Below are positions 1-9,455 of a stretch of DNA of 31,850 nt, in pieces. Made by a program: the position numbers and the translations under genes. Every line of letters starts with the position of its first letter. The stretch's first letter is position 1. A model generated the notes under the pieces. The model saw only the letters and a program-made list of their open reading frames with translations, was not told the origin of the DNA and searched no databases. Source of the stretch: Phallusia fumigata (taxonomy: Eukaryota; Chordata; Ascidiacea; Phlebobranchia; Ascidiidae); NCBI GenBank assembly GCA_008931825.1, contig QXVZ01017817.1, positions 1 to 31,850 on the forward strand, written 5' to 3'.

Positions 1-222
1 TTATTGGTAGTACAACTCCAAGTTCATTCCATCATGAATTTCATAATCTCCTAGTGTAATATGGTCTTTAAATATTGTGTACCACTTCTTAAGGACAATC
101 TTGTCAGATCTTGTGCCAGTCTGGGCAGCAATGAGCTTCTTTAGGTCACCAATTGTATCATCCGAGTTACACTTCACTCTGACTTTTTTGCCCAAGCGAT
201 CGTTGCAGGTAATTTCAAGCAT
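1..222 (-). CDS. UBL5: Ubiquitin-like protein 5 (UBL5/Hub1), complete
   Basis: A complete 73-residue ORF with an ATG start and a TAA stop at the window edge. The start ([18 protein letters not shown]), the central LIAAQTGT and [20 protein letters not shown], and the C-terminal ELYYQ are diagnostic of UBL5/Hub1. The family is 73 residues and ends in a double tyrosine plus one residue instead of the Gly-Gly used for conjugation. It is therefore not an isopeptide-forming modifier; it binds spliceosomal proteins non-covalently and supports pre-mRNA splicing and, in some animals, the mitochondrial unfolded-protein response. The coding region is one exon. MZT2 lies 257 bases upstream on the same strand. 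The 3' UTR is outside the window. Identification is secure. Confidence 0.97.
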   Translation of the reverse strand: MLEITCNDRLGKKVRVKCNSDDTIGDLKKLIAAQTGTRSDKIVLKKWYTIFKDHITLGDYEIHDGMNLELYYQ

Positions 223-479
223 AATGCAACATGTACAGATTAAAAGATAATGTTGGTCAACTGTTTCGAACCTAAAAATAAAGCTTTACATTTATGTAGT
301 TGACAGTACAAACTTATATTTAATAGAAAACTTTTAAATGAACTAGATGATCAACAGTAATTTACATAGCATAAAACCACTTTTGACATAATGTTTACAC
401 AAGACAAAAATGATTTGGGCAAATCAATACCAAAATGCAACTTTACATTTCACAACAATATCTGCACTGGTAATCAGTT

Positions 480-980
480 TTATTTTCTCCCGGGGTCACT
501 TTTAGTGGACGATGGCTTGGACTTCGTTTTAGTTGAGGCAGCTGGAAAATTTTTCACAGAACTTGATGACTTCTTTTCCCCGGCAGATGCAGAAGAAACA
601 TTCTTGCTTGATCCTTGTGTTTTAGTTGCCGACTTGGACGATCCCCTCAAGCTTTCTGCTTTTTTTGAGCTGGTATCATTGGAAGCAGCCTTTTTCACAG
701 TTTTTGTTTTGTCTGAGGCTGATTTTTCGGTTGTATCAGAAACTGAACTGGTTTTATTTGCATTGTATTTTGATTTCGGTGTTATAGTTTTGAGTACCTC
801 AAACACTGCTTGTGGGTGCACATCCATTCGAAGCAGGTCCACCAAAATACGGAAAACTTTTGGATCTGTGGTCAACCCAGCATAATGGCAAAGTTCCCAA
901 AGATCCAATTCTTCTGGATTCAGCGCAGTAGAACGCCGGGTAGATGACGAAGATGAAATGGTTGTTGACGACAACGTCAT
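480..980 (-). CDS. MZT2: Mitotic-spindle organizing protein 2 (MOZART2)
   Basis: Single-exon ORF of 166 residues from the first in-frame ATG (codon at 978-980); the frame stays open a little further upstream but only through a TTG codon. The N-terminal part is Ser/Thr-rich. Residues about 20-65 are the MOZART2 core: NPEELDLWELCHYAGLTTD, then KVFRILVDLLRMDVHPQAVF. The rest is a low-complexity Ser/Lys/Thr tail ending in DPGRK. The family core is a small helical module that binds the N-terminal region of gamma-tubulin complex proteins, recruiting gamma-tubulin ring complexes to centrosomes; human MZT2 is about 158 residues. UBL5 follows on the same strand. An ATTAAA on the minus strand at 319-324 is a possible polyadenylation signal. 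The core match is strong; the start codon is the least certain part. Confidence 0.9.
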   Translation of the reverse strand: MTLSSTTISSSSSTRRSTALNPEELDLWELCHYAGLTTDPKVFRILVDLLRMDVHPQAVFEVLKTITPKSKYNANKTSSVSDTTEKSASDKTKTVKKAASNDTSSKKAESLRGSSKSATKTQGSSKNVSSASAGEKKSSSSVKNFPAASTKTKSKPSSTKSDPGRK

Positions 981-2658
981 TACCACTGAACCTTTATTCC
1001 AATCGTGCAATGCCAAATGGAAATTTCACTCGTGTTTCCTCACCTTTGCACACAGCAGGTGCGCCGGGTTTAACCTGTTAAAGCAGTTTATAGAAACCCG
1101 TTCCCTTGGTAAAACGTATTATTTTTACTCCAAACACGCTGACAGTTAAGAACGACTAGTTTTATCCACGAAGCAAAGCAGGATTTTCGAAACCACCGTT
1201 CCAAAACATGCGCAATTTGTACGCTTTGTGGTTCAGTGCACATGCACACTGCACACCCCTAATTTTTTTTCTAAATTTGCAACGAGAATAAAAAATGCTG
1301 TGCGTGCTTCTCGGCTGATAGCTATCGCGACTTGATGTTGCTTTTAATATGACCAAAACTGATAAAAAGCTGTGCTAAAATCAATATAGTACCCTACAGT
1401 CAGGTTTTGTTTCATTACAGATAGCTTGAACTTTAGTTAAGCAAAGAATACTAGGGTTTTAGTATTCTATGGTTGAAGTCACGTTTACCACCGCCATAAA
1501 AACTTAAAATATGACGAACATTAAGCCTGTCAACATGCACAAATTTACCTGGGTAGCCTTAGTAAGTCGAACCATAGAGCACTTCTTTATTGTCGAAGTT
1601 TTTTTGCGGGGGCCAGTTTTCATGGTTAAACTTGCCCAAACGGAACTCCAGTGCTGCGTTCGACTAATGTTTGCAATACCGAACCAGAACTGCTTTAGTC
1701 GAACCTAAACCTGGTGTGTCAAGTTGTAACTGAAATTTGTCCTCCAGAATCACCAACCGCAGCATTTTTATAAGCACACATGGATAAGGTCCAAACAAAG
1801 CCTGGACCACAACCATACAAAACCGGTTCAAACTGTGTTATAAAAAGGTAATCTTTATTGATGTGGGCACCAAGACGTTGCAAAATTTGATGAAATTACT
1901 GAAATAAATAAGTCTATCGGCACTTAAAATGATGGTCTTGTCTCAACACAAGTTTGTGAAAGTTCTTTTAACAAACGACATTTCAAAAGCCACACTATAA
2001 AATTCAAACAACGANTAAGGTAAAAGTGCAACAATATGTTATATTAACTATTTCTCAAGGTTAAATATTGAAAATATATATTTATACATAGCATAAGCAG
2101 CAATCGTTACCAACCATTTGAAAGTACATGGGAGCCACGTATTCACAAAAAAATTCAAATATAATTAAATGTTTCTATGCAGTGCATGCATAAATATTAT
2201 GTTGGGTTGGATAAAGCATCAAAACATGTACCTGTGTGACAATAAATATTGAGTGTTCAAAAATGATTTTGCACAATAATGTAAGTTTTATGTGAGCAGG
2301 AAGACGAAGAAGAATTTCATGAGAATATAGAAAACTACTTGAAACATGCAAGCTGCAAATAATGAAATAATTTTAATTTGTTTGTTTAATAAAATAATGT
2401 TTAACTAGGCCTTTTTCTCCATTTTTATGCGAAAAACGCTATACAATAAAAGTGTACAAAGGCATTGCCACAATGGAGAACACTTGAAATTAATTTGAAC
2501 ATGATTGTTTCACCAAAAAAACTCTAAAGAATTGGCCACAAATAACACTATAAACTAAGCACAAAAATCCACTTGAAGGTATTAGACAGTGATTGAAAAT
2601 AAAGCACAATTGCAACCTAAGAATTGAACTAAGGACATTTTTAACAAAAGCAACTAGT
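981..2658. other. Intergenic region upstream of MZT2, holding the elongin B 3' flank
   Basis: AT-rich sequence with no convincing exon on either strand. The part next to 981 should hold the MZT2 promoter, and the part below 2659 should hold the elongin B 3' UTR. Minus-strand ATTAAA motifs at about 2372-2377 and 2385-2390 are possible poly(A) signals for elongin B. The single N at 2015 is probably a contig joint. The short ORFs here have no family signature and were discarded. Confidence 0.5.
2015..2015. other. Single N, probable contig joint
   Basis: One of seven isolated Ns in the window. Unlike those at 24595 and 30198, no overlap between its two sides is visible here. It lies in intergenic sequence and affects no gene call. 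Confidence 0.5.
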
Positions 2659-5600
2659 TCAAGAAGCAGAAGCGCCATCATGAGGTTTCATGACATCAGG
2701 CAGCTCAGGAGGTGTTGAGTAATCATCAATGTGAACAGGCTCAAGGACATCTATCAAACAAAGACATGTGTTGATTGTCAAAGTGCCCTTGCAGGTATAT
2801 TACAAGAACATTAAACCACAAGTGGCAGGGCAAGAATTCTTGCTACCCAACCTTTAGTCAACCCAATGCAGCTACAAGAAACACTACCAGCTGCTTATCA
2901 ATCTTTCTACGAAATAAGCACCACCCTTTTTAGGGAAGTTTGGTTTTTGTGATGTGACCAGTTGCAGTATGACCAAACTGGCACCCAGACAAAGTGAACA
3001 GCTTTGCCACATGGCTGTTTTACATGTGTGGACTTTGTACCTTACAGTGTCTTATAGTGTGGGTCTTCCAATTACATGACCTAAATTACCAGTTAGCTTT
3101 ACTTATTTGTTCAGTTTGAATCGCCAGACAGGCTTAGTTTCCAGTTAAAAGCATACATAATCTCTCACCAAAATGTTCAAAAGAAAACATATTTAAAGTC
3201 ACATCAGCAAGATTTTAATAATTGTGTAACTCTGTTTACCTGCATTTTCATGACAAACAAATGCACAAATATTTTTATTCCAACAATTAGCATATGTGCA
3301 TTTATTTAAACATCTTACATTATACAGTTCATAACAATAGCAAAATTGCAAAACAGACAATTTGTGCATGGCTTTACCAACCCACACATCTTTTCCTTGT
3401 CAGTACATTCCTCAAATGTTTATTTATAAGCCCAATATGCTTGTATCTGTGGTAGGCTCTTTCTGTTTCCTGTAGTTTAGGATCAGACAAAGTCAGTCTG
3501 GCAGTGAAGTTTAGGTTATTCTTTGTTTTGAACATAATTGAAAGTTGAAATTATTGCCAAACATCCTATGCAGTTAAAAAAGAAAGCCTTTTTCAAACAA
3601 GTTTCAATAGCACATGCAAATACAGTTGGCAATTAAGAACACCTTGGTGAAAAATACACTCTGATCACAAAAACATGGTCACTTCTGTTTTGTTGTTCTT
3701 GGCTGCAAGGAAAATATGTAGATATTCAGGTGATTGGCAATCTCATTGTATATGTAGTTTAGGTATTGTGTGAGATCAACACAGGAATGAATGAAGCACA
3801 CCCAAAGAAGCAAATGCTCATTGATATAAAAACCAAAGTATTGATTAAGGCACAGCAACAGTAGACCAATGAGTGAGGTATCAAGCAGTTTAAGTTCACT
3901 CCTTGTCATATGTGCGACCATCAATCGGTTGGTCAATTTAGCAAAGACAAGTCCAATAAATAGCATGTAAAGGACTGGGTTGTGCTGCACGAGGTTTGTC
4001 TTGGATTTAGAAGCAATGCTGAGAGCAAACCCAACCACAATGGCCATATTGATACCTGGTGAAAGCACACTGGTGTCTGCAATCGTTGCACCATTTTTAC
4101 CACAGCCCCCAGCTAAAATAAGTCTTGAAAATCCAAAATGGGAAACAAAAGTTCCCAATGCATTAAGAAATACAGGGACAGTATGTAAAGGATAACCCAA
4201 AATTGGTATCTGAGCATTCCAGATTTCAGGACCGAATATGCCAGTCACTAAGAATATACCAATGGAAACAAGCAAGGCCTCTGCCATATCCAACGTTCCA
4301 AAAGATAGTGTGCCAGTTACATATGAGGACCAATGGGCAATGTAAATTACAGCATATGAAGTCAAGCAAACAAAGCACATTACCCAAGTGTGATACCCCA
4401 GTCGCATTGAGATACAAATGGCACAGGCCACAAGCACAATGGAAACAGAATCACAGCCATGGTCAAATAATTCTCCAAGCGGTGTTGAAGAATTTGTTCT
4501 TCGGGCTTGTTTGCCATCAACAGCATCCAGTGACTGATAGATGAAAAGAGCAACTCCATTTAAAATATACATCCAACCGGGTGCGATTTCGGTTGCGGTT
4601 GGGCAATACACTATCAGAAGAACTGATGAGATGAAGTTCACCATTAACCCCGCAACAGTAATTGCATTGGGGGCAATCCACAGTGGAAAAAACTCCACCA
4701 ACCAATTCCAATACACTTGGAATGCAGGTTCAATTAATGATGTTCCCGTTGCACTGTACTTGTGTTGATCAAGACGTTTAAGTTGGGCGGGTGTAAGCAT
4801 TTCCATTGATAACTTATCATTTACTTTATGTTGTGCAATTTAAACTAATCCAATTGCCTTTCCCTGCTAAATGATGTTATGTAAGTATATTGGATACAAC
4901 TTACTTACTTTACTTCCAAGTTACAAAAAAACATTCCAAGTGTCAAACTTTTTTGTTGGTCCAACAATAAAATGCACAAACGCTCCAAATCTATTACTTG
5001 GAACTTATTTTCGGGCAGGTGATTAGGTTGAAATTCACAACTCCTCTTTCACCCAACGGTGCCAGTTACTTATAGATTGTGACATGCTGATTGGTGCAAG
5101 GACACAAACAATTCGCAGAATTGTTTTTTGGTATGCCCCACACATAAAATAACTTATCTGGTTAAACTTCGCTGACGCTGTCGGTGACATGCTAATGCGT
5201 CTGCAATTCGCAACAAGGTTTGCGTTCCTAACCTGAGACTTTCCCCCTTCCTCCACTGACTTCAGGAAGATAACGTGATGTAGTTTTCGGCATACGGTGT
5301 GATTACTTGACTCAACTTCCGATCAGTTAAATAAGCCGCACTACACACTGCCGTCTCCAGCTCGGAATTAACACTCGACTTAGATTTTTATCTTTATTTC
5401 GGCTTCGGGCACCGTAACTTCCGAATCGAGAAAGTCAATAAATTGATCGTGTTCAAACAATTAAATTATTGCCCCGCAGTTATCTTAGTTTCGCTTATTT
5501 TTTTATCCTTCGTTCGCTAAATATCCGCAAGGCCGCCGTGTAATAACTTGACCGCTCCTAACGGCCCTAAATAATTTGCACGATATGTTTGAAGCATGGA

Positions 5601-8554
5601 TAGCAATAAGTTACGGTACGCATCAAACATCATCACAAGGTACGGTAGCCCTTCGTAACGAGATACGTGGTAGGCACAACTCAATAAAAACCGTACCGCG
5701 GTACCATCCTTGGTTCGTGACACAGAAAACACATATTTCACACTCTAATAAGTTTGCACCAAATAATGGCCGCAACGAGTAAATGGATTTACGGGTGTTT
5801 AGGAAAGTTTTGCTGACAGTTAGGAAATCACAAAATGCAAATAAAATGCAAAAAAAGACACAACTAAATGTAGCAAAGCAGCAAATGCCACTCGTCCTGC
5901 GTTATTGCTTTACCGGTCCTATGAACTGGCCAGAATATTTTCAAACTAAAACACTAAAAAAAAGTTCGGGCTATTTTTATTTTTGTTTGTATTTGGCCAA
6001 TGCGAGAAACGTTTTCTGCTATGCAGTAAGTAGAAAGAAATTAACGAACTACTACCTTTCGTCGACGAAATTTATTTCTGCGAAGGATGTTACTTCTTTC
6101 GAACACGGTTACGAATTCCGTTAAGCAGCAAAATAAACCAGTTTGGCACAATTACAATGGACATGTGTTTTGTACCTATGTTGGATTGCGTTCTTACTTT
6201 CTTTAATTTAAACACACAAATGGGTCTGTAAGCCTAAACGCATGGGTCCCTACACGCAACAGAATGTATTCAATTTTAAATGCGAAGGAGAAATAAAAAC
6301 GGCAAGAAAGAAATTTGCCGAATTTAAATAAATTATTTGTAACGTAATGACAACAATATTTTTATGTCACAAGCATGTGTTGAAACAACTTCCGCCAAAA
6401 AATACGCTTTAGTGACACTACCTATTTAACAAGACTTGTGGTCGCCCACGCAGATTACGCTTTGTGCGCAGGTCTTTTGACCTGAAGTGACCTTTGATGG
6501 TGCGGCATCTAACCAGGTTATTACCTACTAATAACATTTACCAAAATGGTTGTAATGACAAGTTACCTTTTAAAGTTAACATTAACGTTTTTGACCAATG
6601 ATAGACCGAACAAAAGGACTCCAGTCAATTCAAGTTAAGTGTTTAAAAAAGGTGAATCAAGACCCCCAAACATTGGCAGAAACCCTAATACAATTTCAGC
6701 TAAGAAAGAAACCAGATTCTATTTAAAGCTAGTTTCTTATTTAACAATGCCACATGATGCAAGTGTTATTGCAATTCAGAAAATATTGGAGGCCCCCTTT
6801 TTGACAAATATGGTAAGAAAGTAAGGCATCCTTTGCGCTTTGCATTAACAATAGGATAAAACAAAGTTGCTACTAAAGTGTCTACCTCAAGCAATAAGCG
6901 CTTCTATGTTCATATTATTGTGATTGCTGTACACAATGAATGCCCAGTGAGTGATGACAAAACCCTATTACAAACAAATAATGCCCTTTTAATGCCATTA
7001 TTTAAGGTGGCATTTTAACTGGAAAATTATTGCTTCATATATTTGTTTATTATCACATGGGCTTACTACATCTGCCTGCATAATGTGCACATGCATTTAC
7101 ATGGGAAAATCAAGCTTATCTAACAATCCATCTTTCTATAGTAGGGGTGGGCAATTATTTTTTCCTTGGGCACACATAACAAGCAGGAAATGTTGTAAAA
7201 AGGCCAGGCCAAAGGTGCTTTATCAATTCTGTATAATATGAATTGTGTTTGTTTGTAAAAAGCAATAATTAAGTCATTGTTTTCACAAGCTGGTAAAAGC
7301 ATATGTTACTGCTAAACAATAAAAATTTGTAGTTGTCTTACAAATATTGTCATTTATTGAATCAAATGTTTGTTTTGTAGCTAAAACAGGCCAGTCAGAG
7401 TCAAACTAAGGGCCTTACAAGGTCTAGGTCTGATCTAGTATATCTATCTATTCACAAAATCAGTGTAATTTGTAAAACTTATTTTATTTTAATCTGTTGC
7501 CTACAATGGCTGAATTATACTGAATAATGGGAATTAAACTTTAGGTCCTAACATGTATGTAAGGGCATAATTTTCCACCAATGTGATGTAACAACCATAT
7601 CAATTCTAAATTTTAAAGTTTTTGTACTGCTATCACAGGCCTGATAATACAGAAAACAATGATATGCAACCCATTAAAAATAAAAATAAAAGACCAATAG
7701 TTTGCCAACCACTGCTTTCAACCAAAACATTCTTGAAAATGTCAACCATCAGTTGATGATTTCACACACCAATACATCATAAACAAGATGTATTCAAAAC
7801 ATTTTGTTGTTGTCAGTTTATGTTTAATATGAATCACTTACCATCAACAATCACCGCCAGATTTAGTTGTGCCGGATCTTGGGCTTTTGCATTTTGCTGT
7901 GTGAAGCCACAGTCAGTTAGACTTTTTTCATCATTTAATTTCTAAACAAAAATGTTAACACTGATAAATCACAATTAACGTTACACTAAAAACTGTGTAA
8001 AAAGTTTTGGTACACCAGTCTTTCCAAAGAAGAAAGCCTAAGTCCTCCAAATTGATCACTTCTAAACTATCTTAAACACCACTTTTTGATATCTCGGATC
8101 GAATAAGCCCTCATTAAAATGCCGTACAAATCATTTACACATCTGCACTATAGGTAAAAGTACTGGCAAAAAAGGTGTCAGATGTTTATGATCAGAGGCA
8201 TCATGTTCTACGCACCACAAGTAAAACTTATGTAGGAAGCACAAAGACCACAATCAGAGATAAAAGTAACATCATACACTTGGGAAGCAATTATACTATT
8301 TAACAAACATAAAAGAGGTAGTACCTGGCTGTTAGTAGAATCATATAGAACCTGGTTTTCTGGAGGTATTTTTAGAATCCCTTCAATCATTTGTTTAAGC
8401 TTGTGAATTGTTGTCGTTCCCTTGGCGTCAAGAAAGAGGGTTGTCTTGTTGCGTCGAATTTGAAGAAACAGCTCCTAATCAAAAGACATTAATTAGAAAT
8501 CAAACCACAAAACTAAATAAAATAATTAAATAACAAATAATATTACCTTACCAT
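2659..8554 (-). CDS. ELOB: Elongin B (ELOB/TCEB2), four coding exons
   Basis: Four coding exons, all with GT-AG borders and in-frame joins: exon 1 8552-8554 (only the ATG, followed by GTAAGG), exon 2 8325-8474, exon 3 7842-7941, exon 4 2659-2750. The predicted protein has 114 residues; human elongin B has 118. Exon 2 gives the ubiquitin-like start ELFLQIRRNKTTLFLDAKG and IEGILKIPPENQVLYD. Exon 3 gives LTDCGFT. Exon 4 gives the hallmark tail TPPELPDVMKP. Elongin B pairs with elongin C as the adaptor of CUL2/CUL5 ubiquitin ligases (VHL-box and SOCS-box receptors) and as part of elongin (SIII). Intron 3 (2751-7841) is about 5.1 kb and holds a complete lipid-synthesis gene on the same strand. The one-codon first exon is inferred from the splice site and from exact N-terminal alignment with the family; the other exons are certain. 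Confidence 0.93.
3419..3424 (-). terminator. Candidate polyadenylation signal for the nested phosphotransferase gene
   Basis: AATAAA on the minus strand about 255 bases downstream of the stop of the nested gene. If used, it would end that transcript inside the elongin B intron. It is only a motif match in AT-rich sequence. Confidence 0.3.
3556..5235 (-). repeat. Segmental duplication, copy A (inside elongin B intron 3)
   Basis: Similarity to 9321-10968 runs past both ends of the coding region. The 3' flanks share the AGAACACCTTGGTG stretch and surrounding blocks. The 5' flanks share ACTTTATGTTGTGCAATTTAAA and, farther out, CTGGTTAAA followed by a diverged GCTGTCGGTGACA-type block. The boundaries are approximate. 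Sharing of flanks shows that the paralogues arose by DNA-level duplication. Confidence 0.75.
3679..4806 (-). CDS. Choline/ethanolamine phosphotransferase-like, copy A, intronless and nested in ELOB
   Basis: Complete 375-residue single-exon ORF. Residues 97-119 carry the CDP-alcohol phosphotransferase signature D-G-x2-A-R-x8-G-x3-D-x3-D (DGKQAR, then GELFDHGCD); its aspartates bind the metal and the CDP-alcohol. The context matches animal CEPT1/CHPT1 closely: QLKRLDQHKYS, WIAPNAITVAGL, FIYQSLDA before the motif, and FAKLTNRLMVAHMTRSE near residue 300. Most of the rest is hydrophobic, consistent with about ten membrane helices in the ER or Golgi. The family joins CDP-choline or CDP-ethanolamine to diacylglycerol, the last step of the Kennedy pathway. 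Vertebrate CEPT1 and CHPT1 have many introns, so the lack of introns suggests an old retrocopy. The gene sits in intron 3 of elongin B, same strand. Catalytic residues are intact. The choice between CEPT1, CHPT1 and EPT1 type is not resolvable here. Confidence 0.92.
   Translation of the reverse strand: MEMLTPAQLKRLDQHKYSATGTSLIEPAFQVYWNWLVEFFPLWIAPNAITVAGLMVNFISSVLLIVYCPTATEIAPGWMYILNGVALFIYQSLDAVDGKQARRTNSSTPLGELFDHGCDSVSIVLVACAICISMRLGYHTWVMCFVCLTSYAVIYIAHWSSYVTGTLSFGTLDMAEALLVSIGIFLVTGIFGPEIWNAQIPILGYPLHTVPVFLNALGTFVSHFGFSRLILAGGCGKNGATIADTSVLSPGINMAIVVGFALSIASKSKTNLVQHNPVLYMLFIGLVFAKLTNRLMVAHMTRSELKLLDTSLIGLLLLCLNQYFGFYINEHLLLWVCFIHSCVDLTQYLNYIYNEIANHLNIYIFSLQPRTTKQK
4807..7841. other. 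Remainder of elongin B intron 3
   Basis: Contains the 5' flank of the nested gene (to about 5235), then AT-rich sequence with no recognisable exon and one hAT-like element near 7142-7714. The open frame at 5783-6124 (plus) has no domain signature and no splice context, so it is not called. Confidence 0.6.
7142..7714. mobile_element. Candidate non-autonomous hAT-like element
   Basis: The left end reads TAGGGGTGGGCAATTATTTT. The reverse complement of the right end reads CAGTGGTTGGCAAACTATTG. Both resemble the CAGGGGTGGGCAAACT-type terminal inverted repeats of hAT elements. No transposase ORF lies between them. Flanking 8-mers (ttctatag and ctttcaac) match only partly, so a clean target-site duplication is not shown. 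It lies inside elongin B intron 3. Confidence 0.4.
8552..8554 (-). other. ELOB: Elongin B start-codon exon: ATG directly followed by the donor
   Basis: On the minus strand ATG is followed at once by GTAAGG. Joining this ATG to exon 2 (first codon GAG at 8474) gives Met-Glu-Leu-Phe-Leu-Gln-Ile-Arg-Arg, which matches the family start without gaps. Exon 2 has no usable upstream ATG in frame. The 5' UTR part of this exon lies above 8554; its end was not determined. Confidence 0.7.
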
Positions 8555-9455
8555 TGCAATATTTTATTACATCCAACTTGCTGTACAAGTGGTTCAGGTC
8601 TTTTAATCAATAGTGCATTAAATTCAAACTTCTAGGCATTTTACAACAAGAGGTCTGGAATATCAATAAAAGGAAATGCACACACTGGTAATCGGGCATA
8701 CTTTGCATAAAACACATTTCACCTACTCATACAACATGTTTGTCCATACTTGCATGAATCTCAATGCTTTTTGTTGCTGAGTTTGTAGCACAGAAATAAA
8801 AGAAACAAGCATGTATATGTAAAACCAAAATTAAGGTGGATCCACAATTGTACACATGTACTACAGTAATAGATCTGCATGTGACATGCTTTATAATTGC
8901 TTTGTGACAATACCAATGGCAATGGTATAATATGGGGAAAAACACAAAGCATATGCATGGAAAGGTATATTTTTACATTGACATATAGGGCAAAAATAAC
9001 CATATATTATAAAGTAACGAGAAAACAATCCTCCGCAATTATAATATAACACTTTCCAAGTTTTTACAATTCTTCCTAAATGTATAGGCCTCATAGTCTA
9101 AAAAAACTTTTAGTACGCAGAAATTGCTTATTTGTGGCTGCAAGATACCATACTGAGGCAGAAAATTGTTTCAGCAAAAATTAAAATACGAGCCAATTAA
9201 GCACAATGCTAGAATAATAAAAACATTTATCTGTTTGTCAACTCCAGGGGTCATTTGCATACCATTGACAATGTATATTTATAATTGCAATAAACATGAT
9301 TGGAAGCAGAAAAGATAAATTCCAAACATTCACTGCAGTTAAAACTGGAGAAACGCTTCCTCCAACGAGTTGCAACAGCACACAAACACATTTAGTAAGG
9401 TTAGTAATTGAGAACACCTTGGTGTAAAATCAACTATGTATTTCAATCAACTATA
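8555..9455. other. Spacer between elongin B and phosphotransferase copy B
   Basis: Should hold the elongin B 5' UTR and promoter and the 3' UTR of copy B. No exon or RNA gene was recognised; the short minus-strand frames overlap each other and carry no family motif. Confidence 0.5.

Noticed and set aside
391-885. Plus-strand open frame of 164 codons
   Set aside because: Antisense of MZT2; its composition simply mirrors the Ser/Lys-rich tail on the other strand.
981-1016. Upstream extension of MZT2 by 12 codons
   Set aside because: Begins at TTG, not ATG; the conserved core starts well after the ATG at 980, so nothing supports the extension.
5783-6124. Plus-strand open frame of 113 codons in the elongin B intron
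   Set aside because: No domain, no repeated homologue in the window and no splice context; such lengths occur by chance in 3 kb of intron.
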